Notes: generated from the sequence alone by a model not told the origin. A stretch of 64,000 nucleotides of DNA from Neptunicella sp048268085 (GCF_048268085.1 NZ_JBLWWF010000009.1:80806-144805), one strand, 5' to 3'; numbered from the stretch's first letter, positions 18,144 to 27,848 are shown. Numbers and translations: made by a program.

Positions 18144-20423
18144 ATGTTAAACGAACAAGCGATGCCACAAGGCAGACAATCAGTCCATAAAACCATTGAC
18201 GCAGATTTAGTGGTGGTTGGCGGAGGCATTTCCGGAGTGTGCGCAGCTATTGCTGCTGCCCGCTCAGGAGTGAAAGTGACTCTGGTACAAGATCGTCCGG
18301 TATTAGGTGGTAACGCTTCAAGCGAAGTCAGATTATGGATATTGGGTGCCACCTCGCATATGGGCAACAACAACCGTTGGTCCCGCGAAGGTGGGGTGAT
18401 TAACGAAATTTTGCTGGAAAATATGTTCCGTAACAAAGAAGGTAACACGGTAATTTTCGACACCATATTGCTGGATAAAGTCACCAGCGAACCTAATATC
18501 AAGTTACTGCTGAATACGGCGGTTTTTGCCACGCATAAAAGTTCCGACACCAAAATTGAATCGGTGGAAGCCTTCTGTTCGCAGAATTCCATTATGTATC
18601 AACTAACCGGCAAGTATTTTTGTGATGCTTCCGGTGACGGTATTGTGGCTTTTCAGGCGGGTGCGTCGTTCCGTATCGGTGCAGAGTCCCGCGATGAATT
18701 TGGTGAGAAAATGGCGCCACCTGACGAAAATAAGGAACTACTCGGCCACTCGATTTATTTTTACAGCAAAGATGCCGGCAAACCGGTCAAGTTTGTCGCC
18801 CCATCCTATGCGTCCATCGACAAAATGGCGCTGGATCGGATTAAACGGATTAAACGCGATGATATTGGCCCACGCTTGTGGTGGCTTGAATACGGCGGTA
18901 ACAGCGACACGATTGGCGAGACCGAAGAGATCAAATGGGAGCTATGGAAAGTCGTTTATGGTGTATGGGACTACATTAAAAACAGCGGCAAGTTTGATGG
19001 GGTAGACAACCTGACTCTCGAATGGGTGGGTAATATCCCCGGTAAACGCGAGAGCCGCCGTTTTATGGGTCACTATTTTATGGTGCAGCAGGATGTGGTG
19101 GAACAACATCAATTCGACGATGCCATTTCCTATGGTGGCTGGGCAATCGATCACCATCCCGGTGACGGCGTTTACAGTGATCGTCCGCCTTGTACCCAAT
19201 ATCATGCCAAAGGGGTTTACCAAATTCCGTTGCGCTGTTTTGTCAGCAAGGATATGGATAACCTGTTTTTGGCGGGGCGCATTATCAGCGTGTCGCATAT
19301 CGCCTTTGGTTCAACCCGGGTTATGGCCACCAGCGGACATGGCGGACAGGCAGTTGGCAGCGCGGTAGCCTACTGCTTGCAAAAGCAGATTACCCCTACC
19401 GAATTATGGCAATCGACGCATATAGGCCGATTACAGCAAACCCTTAACCAACAGGGCCATTTTATTCCCGGTGTGCCGATGCAAAGTAGCAACAATCTGG
19501 CCGCCAAGGCACAAATTACCGCCAGTAGCGAACTATCTCTGACCAACTTGCCCGATGACGGACTTTGGAAACCCTTAAAAGTCTCGGCCGGACAGTTTTT
19601 GCCGCTTAAAAAAGACACGGCATACCAGTTTGATGTGCGGGTTAAAGTGCACCAACCAACCACACTGACGACACAACTTTGTGTCAGCCAGCAAGCACAA
19701 AACTACACCCCTGAACAGATAATAGAGCAGCAGCAATTTGAGCTACAGGCCGGTGATCATCATCTGTCGATTAAATTCGACAACACCCTGCAGCAAGATC
19801 TGTACGCCATGCTGTGCTTTTTGCAAAACGAACATATCGAGATTGCCTGTTCTCATACCCGTATCAGCGGACTGGTATCGGTATTTAACGGCGAAAACAA
19901 GGCGGTATCCAACAAAGGTAAGCAGATTGTCGAAGGTGATATCGGCATGCATGAGTTTGAGTTCTGGACACCGGAACGTCGCCCGAACGGGCACAATATT
20001 GCGATGCACATTAGTCCGGCTATCGAGGACTTTTCTGCCAGCAACCTGACCAACGGTTATTCGCGCCCCTATCTTAAGTCCAACGCCTGGGTGGCGGATA
20101 CCGAGCAGGCTAGCGCCGAACTGACGCTGGACTGGCCAGAAGAGCAGACCGTCAGTGAAATCATCCTGCATCTGGATGGCGATTTTGATCACGCACTGGA
20201 ATCCTCTTTAATGGGACACCCGGAAGATCGTATTCCGTTTTGCGTGGCCAACTACCGGATTGTGGACGAGAACGACAACCTGCTGATAGCGGTAAAAGAT
20301 AACTATCAGTCACTCAATCACCTGAAACTGGATAATCCGGTCAAGGTTCGTCAGCTAAAAATTCAGCTTGAACGGGCCAACCAGCATGTGCCCGTTGCAT
20401 TGTTCGAAGTGATTGTGAAATAG
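18144..20423 (+). CDS. FAD-dependent oxidoreductase of a carbohydrate locus
   Basis: A 759-residue protein without a signal peptide, so probably cytoplasmic. The N-terminal Rossmann fold has the dinucleotide motif VVGGGISGVCAAIAAARSG (about residues 24-42), followed by RPVLGGNASSEVRLW and FCDASGDGIVAFQAGA. This places it with the FAD_oxidored (PF12831-type) proteins often found in glycan loci. The last 300 residues look beta-rich and may form a separate sandwich domain. The substrate is unknown; oxidation of the released sugar or a derivative is a guess. It is in an operon with the symporter (15-base gap) and the lipoprotein gene (44-base gap). Confidence 0.82.
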   Translation: MLNEQAMPQGRQSVHKTIDADLVVVGGGISGVCAAIAAARSGVKVTLVQDRPVLGGNASSEVRLWILGATSHMGNNNRWSREGGVINEILLENMFRNKEGNTVIFDTILLDKVTSEPNIKLLLNTAVFATHKSSDTKIESVEAFCSQNSIMYQLTGKYFCDASGDGIVAFQAGASFRIGAESRDEFGEKMAPPDENKELLGHSIYFYSKDAGKPVKFVAPSYASIDKMALDRIKRIKRDDIGPRLWWLEYGGNSDTIGETEEIKWELWKVVYGVWDYIKNSGKFDGVDNLTLEWVGNIPGKRESRRFMGHYFMVQQDVVEQHQFDDAISYGGWAIDHHPGDGVYSDRPPCTQYHAKGVYQIPLRCFVSKDMDNLFLAGRIISVSHIAFGSTRVMATSGHGGQAVGSAVAYCLQKQITPTELWQSTHIGRLQQTLNQQGHFIPGVPMQSSNNLAAKAQITASSELSLTNLPDDGLWKPLKVSAGQFLPLKKDTAYQFDVRVKVHQPTTLTTQLCVSQQAQNYTPEQIIEQQQFELQAGDHHLSIKFDNTLQQDLYAMLCFLQNEHIEIACSHTRISGLVSVFNGENKAVSNKGKQIVEGDIGMHEFEFWTPERRPNGHNIAMHISPAIEDFSASNLTNGYSRPYLKSNAWVADTEQASAELTLDWPEEQTVSEIILHLDGDFDHALESSLMGHPEDRIPFCVANYRIVDENDNLLIAVKDNYQSLNHLKLDNPVKVRQLKIQLERANQHVPVALFEVIVK

Positions 20424-20467
20424 CACCAAAACGCCAACAGCTATTATGAATAAAGAGGATAGATGAA

Positions 20468-23329
20468 GTGATTAAGCCAACATTCAAAATAATAATACTG
20501 AGCTGTTCAGTATTGTTGTTTGCTTGTCAAAGCAACGAAAGCACAGTTTCGTCGCCCCCCACAGCAACCACCAAATTGTTAAATAACCAGTTGGTTATCA
20601 GCGATGCAGCAGGCCAAAGTCAAACTTTTGGATTGAATTTCACTCTGCTATACCGTGAATCCGATCCCAAAATGAAATTGCTGCCTGCGTCCATTCCCAA
20701 TGTTAAATATAACGTGCCAACCTGGCTGGCGGTGCGTCAGGACTTGGCCGATGTAAAAGCCATCAAACGTGATGCCTCCCAGTCCGGTGACGGTTTTGAT
20801 GACTCAATACTGAACGGCTCTGCCGACTCCCGCACCAACAACTATTTTGCCAGTGGCCGCAATATTCAGCTCACACCCGAACATATCCAGCAGGAAGGCT
20901 CGCTGGTATTTGTCGATTATGTCGAACAGCCCGGGTTTAGTCTGCGCGCTACGGTTGATATAAGTAGCAAACCTTACCCTCTGGTTTCCTTCGAGTTAAA
21001 TACTAAACAGGCGGGTTACTATTCGGTAGGCTATAGCGGTGCACCCGCTATCAGCCTGAACAAAGCCGACGAAATCTGGCAACCGATGATTTGGCAGGAA
21101 AAGAAATTTCCGGATAACAGCTATCTGACACTGGCCTATCGCGCTCCTTTACCGACTACATTGGTTAGACAAGGTCAAAGCAATATCGGTGTGCTGGCCC
21201 ATCCGGATGAATTCCCTTTTAGCCCACTACCCCTGGCCGATAACAGCCGGTTTGGGATTGTATTACGCAATACACAAGGTGACGCGCAACCTATGCTGTT
21301 CGCCCCGGTAATGGGTGGAATTGAATCCCATATGGGCAGCAATGAGAAATTCCATTTCCGCTTTTATCTGGTTAACCAGCAGGCCGAACAAATTAGTGGT
21401 GCGTTTGAACATATTGCCCGTGATGTGTACGGATTCCGTGATTATCGCCACAACGAAATTGCCTCGCTGAATACCACCTTCGACAATATTGTCGATTATT
21501 CACTGTCCAGTTATGCCTGGTTTGTTGACAAGTTAAAAGGTTCAGCCTATTCCACCGATGTGCCCGGTGCGGTTAAAAATGTCACCAGTTTGTCGGCGCT
21601 GGAGCTGGCCATGGTGACAGACAATAAAACCATGTTTGAAAAACGCGCCTATCCGACGCTGGAATATATGCTGTCACGGGAAAAATTTCTGTTCAGCCTG
21701 GACCCTGAACAAAAAATTCAACATCCCTCACGTAAAATGCTGGGGCCTATTGCACCGGTGTCCGAGCTGACCTCGTTGTACAATATTCTGGGACAAAATA
21801 ATCCGTTTCTGGTCACCCTGGCCAAGGAAGCCTTTAACAGTTCACGTGTACGCAATCTGGATGTCGCCCAGCAAGGCAACACCTGGTATAACGCGCTGTG
21901 GATCTACAAAAGCACCGGTGACGAGAACTTTCTGCAAAAAGCCATTGAAGGCGCCGATCAATACTTGGCTAACCGGGTAAACCAGCCGGCTGAAAAATTC
22001 GACGAGCACGGTTTTTTCTGGACCCAGTACACACCCAAGTTTATTGAACTGCTGGAATTGTATGAAGTCACCCAAGAGCAGCGTTATCTGGATGGCGCGC
22101 AAAAAGCCGCCCGCCAATACACTATGTTTACCTGGATGGCCCCCAAAATCCCTCAGCAGGATGTACTGGTGAATAAAGACGGGCTGGCTCCCATGTATTG
22201 GTACCTGAAATCCAAAGGCCATAAACAGATGTACGCCAAGGAAGAATTTGTCGCGCCCTGGAAATTATCCGAAACCGGGTTAACTCCGGAATCATCCGGA
22301 ACCAGTAGCGGCCATCGCGCTATTTTTATGGCCAACTACGCGCCGTGGATGCTGCGAATCGGTTATTACAGCAATGACAGCTTCCTAAAAGAAGTGGCCA
22401 AGGCCGCCATCATTGGCCGCTACAGCAACTTCCCCGGCTACCATATCAATACAGCACGCACCACCATTTATGAAAAACCGGACTATCCGCTACACAAGCA
22501 TAAAGAGTTGAGCGTGAACTCGTTCCATTACAACCATATTCTGCCGCAAGCCTCGATGTTACTGGATTATCTGGTCACCGATGTGCTGAACCGTTCGGAC
22601 GGACAAATCAGTTTCCCGTCGGAATATATCGAAGGCTACGCCTATTTGCAGAACAAGTTTTATGGCCACAAACCCGGCAAGTTCTATGACGAAGAGGGCG
22701 TTAACCTGTGGATGCCAAAAGGTTTGCTGAGCATAGATAATGTCGAGCTGAATTATATTGCCGGTTATCGGGGCGATGACTTGTTTATTGCCTTTACCAA
22801 CCAGTCGGATCTGATAGTTAATGCCACCGCCACCATTAACCCGGACAAGGTCAACTTGGCTGATTCGGTATCAGTAAAAAGCTGGCAACAAAACCAGTTA
22901 ACCGATAAGGCCAAACTGGATGGCAACGCTTTGCGTATTCAGGTTAAAGCCCAGGGTATCACTGTAGTTAAACTGTCCGGTGCCAAAACCAAGGTGATAT
23001 TCAAGGATAAGCTGCAAAAACACGGCAAGCCCATCAACAATGACTACCTTGAGATCGAAGCTGGCAATGCCCGCGCCATGCTGATCCAGCTAGGAGAACT
23101 GGGTAATCGGGCTTATATCTACCTGCGTGATGATGACAGCAAGGTATCATCCTTTGAATTGACCTATACCGATAGCAATGGTCAACAGCAAACACTATCC
23201 GATAATGAATTCCCCTACGAGCTAACGGTTGAATTGCCCGCCGAACAACGCCAACTGGAATTTAGCTTAAAGGTAACGGATATAAACAACCAGCAACATA
23301 ACACCGGCCCACTGCAACTGGGCCAGTAA
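20468..23329 (+). CDS. Large lipoprotein, putative carbohydrate-active enzyme of unassigned family
   Basis: A 953-residue lipoprotein: signal peptide with lipobox LFAC (Cys near residue 20). The start is GTG, with GAGGA 12 bases upstream; the nearby ATG at 20463 is followed by an in-frame stop after two codons. A beta-rich N-terminal half (to about 300) precedes a helical region (about 330-720) with repeating paired helices such as YLDGAQKAARQYTMF and EVAKAAIIGRYSNF, suggesting an (alpha/alpha) toroid as in many polysaccharide lyases and hydrolases. Ig-like beta domains end the protein. I do not recognise the family. Its place in the locus suggests a role in glycan breakdown. A terminator follows. 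Confidence 0.7.
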   Translation: MIKPTFKIIILSCSVLLFACQSNESTVSSPPTATTKLLNNQLVISDAAGQSQTFGLNFTLLYRESDPKMKLLPASIPNVKYNVPTWLAVRQDLADVKAIKRDASQSGDGFDDSILNGSADSRTNNYFASGRNIQLTPEHIQQEGSLVFVDYVEQPGFSLRATVDISSKPYPLVSFELNTKQAGYYSVGYSGAPAISLNKADEIWQPMIWQEKKFPDNSYLTLAYRAPLPTTLVRQGQSNIGVLAHPDEFPFSPLPLADNSRFGIVLRNTQGDAQPMLFAPVMGGIESHMGSNEKFHFRFYLVNQQAEQISGAFEHIARDVYGFRDYRHNEIASLNTTFDNIVDYSLSSYAWFVDKLKGSAYSTDVPGAVKNVTSLSALELAMVTDNKTMFEKRAYPTLEYMLSREKFLFSLDPEQKIQHPSRKMLGPIAPVSELTSLYNILGQNNPFLVTLAKEAFNSSRVRNLDVAQQGNTWYNALWIYKSTGDENFLQKAIEGADQYLANRVNQPAEKFDEHGFFWTQYTPKFIELLELYEVTQEQRYLDGAQKAARQYTMFTWMAPKIPQQDVLVNKDGLAPMYWYLKSKGHKQMYAKEEFVAPWKLSETGLTPESSGTSSGHRAIFMANYAPWMLRIGYYSNDSFLKEVAKAAIIGRYSNFPGYHINTARTTIYEKPDYPLHKHKELSVNSFHYNHILPQASMLLDYLVTDVLNRSDGQISFPSEYIEGYAYLQNKFYGHKPGKFYDEEGVNLWMPKGLLSIDNVELNYIAGYRGDDLFIAFTNQSDLIVNATATINPDKVNLADSVSVKSWQQNQLTDKAKLDGNALRIQVKAQGITVVKLSGAKTKVIFKDKLQKHGKPINNDYLEIEAGNARAMLIQLGELGNRAYIYLRDDDSKVSSFELTYTDSNGQQQTLSDNEFPYELTVELPAEQRQLEFSLKVTDINNQQHNTGPLQLGQ

Positions 23330-23354
23330 TTCCACTCTCCCGTTTCCCCTATCC

Positions 23355-23379
23355 TCACCCGGCTATATTCGCCGGGTGA
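23355..23379 (+). terminator. Terminator-like hairpin after the plus-strand glycan operon
   Basis: A perfect 9-base stem TCACCCGGC/GCCGGGTGA with a 7-base loop, 25 bases after the lipoprotein stop. It is followed only by TTTCT, so it is a moderate terminator. It marks the right end of the glycan locus. Confidence 0.65.
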
Positions 23380-23737
23380 TTTCTAACAAATGTTTTTTAC
23401 CTTCGCTGTAGAAGAGTAATATAGCTTTATACTGGCGAAGGGTTGCAAGAGCTAAAAGCGGACCTTGGTAGCCCAACTCGCTACCATTTATGAAGAGTGG
23501 GGATTATCTGAGAAGGGTAGTTTAGATACGACCCTTTTTATTCATCAAGAATACGACCTAAAATGTCGTTTTACCTGCTCAAAGTTTTCACTAATCTACC
23601 ATTAAATACGTTCTGGTAAGCATTACATAAATTTGCTATCAATAAGCTAAGAATCAGAGCGAGACGAATTACAGTAGAAGAATGGTCCAGTTGCTCAATA
23701 TTAAATTTTTGTACACAAAATATAATTAGGACGTGTT
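23380..23737. other. Intergenic region before the AIPR gene (no gene seen)
   Basis: About 360 bases with no convincing coding frame. It holds two short hairpins: GGTAGC/GCTACC (23467-23485) and AAGGGT/ACCCTT followed by TTT (23513-23539), the second resembling a weak terminator. The last 60 bases before the AIPR start are AT-rich and probably hold its promoter. Confidence 0.45.
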
Positions 23738-25762
23738 ATGGCGAGAAATGATGCCTTTTTATTAGATGGAATAATCGATGAGCGAGTAGAAAATCAGGTC
23801 CCTTCATGTAGGCGAGATGAAGCGTTTGAATACTTGGCTTTTGAGCAGTGGCTCAAGCCTTATGATTTATCAAAGGAAGAAATTTTGTTTGGATCCGTTG
23901 ACGGACGTGATGACGGTGGAATAGACGGGTTTTATATATTTATTAATGGCCACCTTCTGATGGATTTGGAAGGATTTGCTTGGCCGCGTTCAGGCTCTTT
24001 GTTAGAAATACGAATTATCACGTGTAAGCATCATGAGACTTTTAAACAAGCCCCCCTTGATAATCTGGCAGCAAGTTTATCTGAGCTATTCGACTTCAGT
24101 ACAAAAACCAATGAGCTGAAAGGAAATTATTCAAATGATGTTGTGAACTGTCGAGAAAATCTAAAATTTGCTTACAGAAAGTTATCCCCACGACTAAGTA
24201 GCTTCAATATATCCTACGCGTACGCATCACGAGGAAACACCCAAGACATAGGCGATGCAGTAGTTGCTCGAGCGAAACAGATATCTTCGATTACAAAAGA
24301 CTTTTTTGGAAATTGTGAGGCCCAATTTGAGTTTGTTGGTGCAAGCGAACTAATAGCACTTCATAGAATGATTCCGAACTTTAGTCTAGAGTTAAAGTTT
24401 TCGGAAGTCCTTTCGAGTGGAGAACGATACGTTCTTCTTGCCAACCTCAACGATTACTATCAATTCATTTCAGATAACGGAAAATTGAGAAGATATCTTT
24501 TTGATTCTAATGTTCGTGATTTTATGGGTCTAAATCGAGTCAATGAAGATATTAAATCCACCTTAGAAAACAATGGATCAACAGATTTTTGGTGTCTGAA
24601 TAATGGAGTAACATTGTTAGCAACATCTGCTAGCGTTGTGGGTGATAGTATAAATTTAGAGGACATCCAAATTGTCAATGGACTACAAACATCCGAATCA
24701 ATATTTCGATACTTTGAAGCAGGTGGTATTGATAGCTCAAAACGTTCGGTATTAGTAAAAGTAATCGTTTCACAAGAAGAAGAGGTTCGAGATTCAATAA
24801 TACGAGCAACAAATAATCAGACCGATGTTGAATTAGCTTCTCTCCATGCTACTGACAAGATACAAAGAGATATTGAAGATGTATTTGAACGTTCGGATTT
24901 CTATTACGAAAGAAGAAAAAACTATCATCACAACATTGGCAATCCTTCTTCAAAAACAATCACACCCCTATATCTGGCATCTGGTGTTGTTAATCTTATT
25001 CTAAAACTCCCGCAAAAAGCATCCAACCTCAAATCAAAGTTTATGAGATCAGATGAAGCGTATAACTTAGTATTTTCAGAGCACCTACCAATCAGTATTT
25101 ACCCAATTGTTGCTTCAGTATTAAAAACAACTGATCAAGGATTAGAAAGTTTTCGAAGCAGGAGTGGTTTACAAGGTGAGCGTTTCCTAAAGAGATGGAG
25201 GCAGATCACGAGCTTGATTGCAGTATCAAGATTGTTTGGAAAATATGATTTTACTGGTCAAGATCTATCAGAGTTCCAGGTTTCGAGATACTCCACAGAT
25301 TTGGTCGAAGAAACATGGAAATTTATAGAAGAAACATATTCATCAGATGTAGCAGATAAGAGATTAAAGGGAAAAGGTTTCTTCGTAAAGCTATGTAAAG
25401 AAGCATCTGCTGCATTTTCGATATCAAATCCAGATAGGATAGAAAAGGCGAAGGAATTTTGGGTATATACTCATGAAGCAAACCCTATCAAAGAAAGACA
25501 AAATCATGTGATAGATATGGAATTTGCACTCAAAGTGAATGAACTGCTCCCTGAGCAACCTTGGAAGCCTGGAGTAAATCGTATTGTAAAAAGTAAGCTA
25601 GGGTGCTCAAACCGTGAATATTTTGAAGCAGTTCAAATACTGATAGACGAAGGGATCAGAAATAAACAGCGTGATGGGGTCGTGTATGATTACGAAGGAA
25701 ACGTTGTTGCTTTCGATAGCGAACGCGTAGATCCAAACACCATGAAGCTCTTAGATCAGTAA
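23738..25762 (+). CDS. AIPR-family protein, predicted phage defence (abortive infection)
   Basis: A 674-residue protein. The AIPR core is visible at about 275-400: FWCLNNGVTLLATSAS, INLEDIQIVNGLQTSESIF, VKVIVSQEEEVRDSIIRATNNQTDVE and FYYERRKNYH. AIPR proteins are linked to abortive infection against phage and are usually stand-alone or near restriction systems. The N-terminal region (about 30-190) has a charged DGRDDGGIDGFYIF segment that could be a nuclease-like fold; this is a guess. The gene is visibly more AT-rich than its neighbours, has its own upstream region and has no defence partner beside it, which suggests horizontal insertion between the glycan locus and core genes. Confidence 0.85.
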   Translation: MARNDAFLLDGIIDERVENQVPSCRRDEAFEYLAFEQWLKPYDLSKEEILFGSVDGRDDGGIDGFYIFINGHLLMDLEGFAWPRSGSLLEIRIITCKHHETFKQAPLDNLAASLSELFDFSTKTNELKGNYSNDVVNCRENLKFAYRKLSPRLSSFNISYAYASRGNTQDIGDAVVARAKQISSITKDFFGNCEAQFEFVGASELIALHRMIPNFSLELKFSEVLSSGERYVLLANLNDYYQFISDNGKLRRYLFDSNVRDFMGLNRVNEDIKSTLENNGSTDFWCLNNGVTLLATSASVVGDSINLEDIQIVNGLQTSESIFRYFEAGGIDSSKRSVLVKVIVSQEEEVRDSIIRATNNQTDVELASLHATDKIQRDIEDVFERSDFYYERRKNYHHNIGNPSSKTITPLYLASGVVNLILKLPQKASNLKSKFMRSDEAYNLVFSEHLPISIYPIVASVLKTTDQGLESFRSRSGLQGERFLKRWRQITSLIAVSRLFGKYDFTGQDLSEFQVSRYSTDLVEETWKFIEETYSSDVADKRLKGKGFFVKLCKEASAAFSISNPDRIEKAKEFWVYTHEANPIKERQNHVIDMEFALKVNELLPEQPWKPGVNRIVKSKLGCSNREYFEAVQILIDEGIRNKQRDGVVYDYEGNVVAFDSERVDPNTMKLLDQ

Positions 25763-25937
25763 TGACCAAATTCAAATTAAACGTACACTATTGGCAAAAC
25801 ACTCATTCAGTATGAATCTTTATTTTACATTCCGGTATTAAACTTTATCCCTCTGCTACTGTACCTGCCCGTATTAAAATTGTTATTTTACTCAACCGAA
25901 TTTCCGTTTCTGTATAACCATTGTATCAAAGGACCCT

Positions 25938-26402
25938 ATGACTCCCGCAATTAATGCCGCCAACAAGGCCAAGATTCGCTACCACATTCATGAATACCAG
26001 CATGATCCGGATAACCAGGCGTTTGGGCTGGAAGCGGTGGAAAAGCTGAATCTGAATGCGGCGCAGGTGTTTAAAACCCTGGTTGCCCAGCTGGATAACG
26101 GCAAGCTAGCAGTGGCGGTAGTGCCGGTATCGGATAAATTGAATTTAAAACAGTTTGCCAAGGCCTGCGGTGTCAAGAAGGCGGCAATGGCGGATAAAGC
26201 CGATGTACAACGCAGCACTGGTTATGTGCTGGGTGGGGTGAGCCCTCTCGGGCAAAAAAAATCACTGTTAACTATTATTGATCATTCGGCCACACACTTT
26301 GAGCACATATTTGTTAGCGCGGGGAAACGCGGTCTAGAAATTGCGTTATCGGCCAACGATCTTGGTCGCTTAACCAACGGGCAATTTGCCAACATTGTAT
26401 AA
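25938..26402 (+). CDS. ybaK: YbaK/EbsC-type aminoacyl-tRNA deacylase
   Basis: A 154-residue cytosolic protein of the YbaK family, which hydrolyses Cys-tRNA(Pro) and similar mischarged tRNAs. Conserved features are HIHEYQHDP, the LNAAQVFKTLVAQ segment with its catalytic Lys, VAVVPVSDKLNLKQFAKACG, GYVLGGVSPLGQKK and the C-terminal GLEIALSANDLGRL. Length is normal for the family. The ATG has AAAGGA upstream. Ordinary single gene. Confidence 0.94.
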   Translation: MTPAINAANKAKIRYHIHEYQHDPDNQAFGLEAVEKLNLNAAQVFKTLVAQLDNGKLAVAVVPVSDKLNLKQFAKACGVKKAAMADKADVQRSTGYVLGGVSPLGQKKSLLTIIDHSATHFEHIFVSAGKRGLEIALSANDLGRLTNGQFANIV

Positions 26403-26480
26403 CAATACGATCGGTTTATATTGCATCCCAGACAGAGAATAGGCACACTATCAACTGGTCTAACCAGAGGTAACGTTATT

Positions 26481-26975
26481 ATGTCAGCTCCCAATCCATT
26501 GCGAAAGTTTGTCGATAAAGTTAATCATTATCCTAATTGGCTTAGCAGCAGATTAATGACATGGTTATTTCGTCACAAAGTAAAACTGGCGGGCACCTGC
26601 AAAATCGACATTCTGTCCACTGACGGTAAAACTGTCACCTTTCGTCAACGTAATATTCGTAAAGCTCAAAATCATATTGAGAGTATTCATGCCGCAGCGA
26701 TGATTTTATTAGCCGAATCTGCCACCGGTTTTATCACCGGCATTAATTTACCGGGCGATAAACTCCCTTTAGTTAAACAGATGGATGTAAAATTTGTGCG
26801 CCGTTCGAGTGGAGATATGACTGCCACGGCAACTCTTACTGATGAACAAATCACGCTAATGCAGCAACAAGAAAAAGGCGAAACCGTCGTTAAGGTGGAA
26901 GTAACCGACGCGAACGGTGACACTCCAATAGAATGCAATATCATCTGGGCATGGATCCCAAAACGCAGAGGATAA
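26481..26975 (+). CDS. DUF4442-type hot-dog fold protein, putative acyl-CoA thioesterase
   Basis: A 164-residue protein. The ATG at 26481 is chosen because AGAGG lies upstream and the earlier in-frame start would add residues unlike the family. IESIHAAAMILLAESATGF matches the helix of hot-dog thioesterase-like DUF4442 proteins, followed by beta strands ending in NIIWAWIPKR. Family members are thought to act on acyl-CoA or acyl-ACP; the substrate is unknown. It stands alone, 78 bases after ybaK. Confidence 0.72.
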   Translation: MSAPNPLRKFVDKVNHYPNWLSSRLMTWLFRHKVKLAGTCKIDILSTDGKTVTFRQRNIRKAQNHIESIHAAAMILLAESATGFITGINLPGDKLPLVKQMDVKFVRRSSGDMTATATLTDEQITLMQQQEKGETVVKVEVTDANGDTPIECNIIWAWIPKRRG

Positions 26976-27154
26976 ACACCTGCGTTAATCCCTTTCCTGC
27001 TGATCTTGATCCCTGCAACACATTCCCCTGTACACCCCTTTTATGCGCTGTTTTGGCGCACTATTTGACTGCCTCCAACGGGGACTTTTTTACCCGTAAC
27101 GTTGACATTCCAATAAGGGTCATTTTTCTTTCATAAAAATAGTTCTAAAAATAG

Positions 27155-27183
27155 TTGACAGATTACCAATTTGGGCATATTTA
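27155..27183 (+). promoter_or_regulatory. Probable sigma-70 promoter of maoP
   Basis: A consensus -35 TTGACA (27155-27160) and a -10-like TATTTA (27178-27183) are separated by 17 bases. The leader after it contains a small TCGACC/GGTCGA hairpin (27202-27222). From 26976 to 27154 I see no gene. Confidence 0.65.
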
Positions 27184-27266
27184 ACACTGGAACGAAGCGG
27201 TTCGACCAGCACAATCGGTCGAGCATCTTCACGGTTGTAATTCCTAATTTTGTTGGGGATGCCGAA

Positions 27267-27629
27267 ATGGCAAAACAAACTAGAGAAACTTTACTTAAAC
27301 AAATCTTTAATGATTACAAAAACTATCCATATGGTTTTTCTCGCTCCGGTGATTTTTCTATTAAAGAAAGTCAGGCGTTAAGCAAATACGGCCAGTTAAT
27401 CTGTGCATTATTAGATGGGGTTATCGAACCGTCTAATAAAGAAGATGCATCGTTACTTGCTGTTGCGCTAGGCCAGCAAGAGCCGACTAGCGTCGCTGAA
27501 AAAGCGTGGGTAAGGTATCAACGTATTATTGAGCAGCCGAAGCCGGCCAGTATTTATGGCTCAAAACCAGCATCGATGGATGATTACTCTGTTGATAGTG
27601 CTGAATTAGAGGCTGAATACGACGATTAA
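27267..27629 (+). CDS. maoP: MaoP (YifE, DUF413), macrodomain Ori organisation protein
   Basis: A 120-residue cytosolic protein. The DUF413 core is clear: YPYGFSRSGDFSIKESQAL, then GVIEPSNKEDASLLAVALGQQEPTSVAEKAW and a C-terminal acidic tail. In E. coli MaoP works with the nearby DNA site maoS to organise the Ori macrodomain. As in E. coli it sits close to branched-chain amino-acid genes (ilvIH here). The ATG at 27267 is preferred to an upstream in-frame start because homologues begin near here and GGGG lies upstream. I could not identify a maoS site by eye. Confidence 0.88.
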   Translation: MAKQTRETLLKQIFNDYKNYPYGFSRSGDFSIKESQALSKYGQLICALLDGVIEPSNKEDASLLAVALGQQEPTSVAEKAWVRYQRIIEQPKPASIYGSKPASMDDYSVDSAELEAEYDD

Positions 27630-27634
27630 TATGT

Positions 27635-27665
27635 GGTGCCCTAACGGGCACCTTTAATCTTTTTA
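27635..27665 (+). terminator. Rho-independent terminator after maoP
   Basis: GGTGCCC (27635-27641) and GGGCACC (27646-27652) form a 7-base stem with a 4-base loop, followed by TTTAATCTTTTT. It separates maoP from ilvIH. Confidence 0.88.
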
Positions 27666-27758
27666 GATTTTTTATCTCTTATATATTCTATTATTAGTAT
27701 AATTATCCTATCTTTGCCCTTTTCTGAAATATTTATCCTTATTTTAGCCTAAATTCCG

Positions 27759-27787
27759 TTTCAACTTTTAACTCAGTCAAGTATAGT
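27759..27787 (+). promoter_or_regulatory. Probable promoter of ilvIH
   Basis: A -35-like TTTCAA (27759-27764), 17-base spacer and -10-like TATAGT (27782-27787) lie in a very AT-rich stretch (27653-27780), the type of DNA that Lrp or H-NS-like proteins bind at ilvIH in enteric bacteria. The regulators are inferred. Confidence 0.45.
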
Positions 27788-27848
27788 CTGGGGTTCAAAT
27801 ATGCAATTAAGAGCCGCTGAAAACCAAACTGAGAGAGGAGTATAGAAA

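Noticed and set aside
23738..25762. AIPR gene as part of a prophage
   Set aside because: No phage structural, integrase or lysis gene lies nearby, and the flanks are a sugar locus and core genes.
26933..27136. 67-residue plus-strand frame between the hot-dog protein and maoP
   Set aside because: It begins inside the previous gene, lacks a ribosome binding site, and has an unnatural Cys/Pro-rich composition.
27801..27845. 14-codon frame just before ilvI as a leader peptide for attenuation
   Set aside because: It contains no run of Val, Leu or Ile codons and no terminator/antiterminator follows; ilvIH operons are usually Lrp-controlled, without attenuation.
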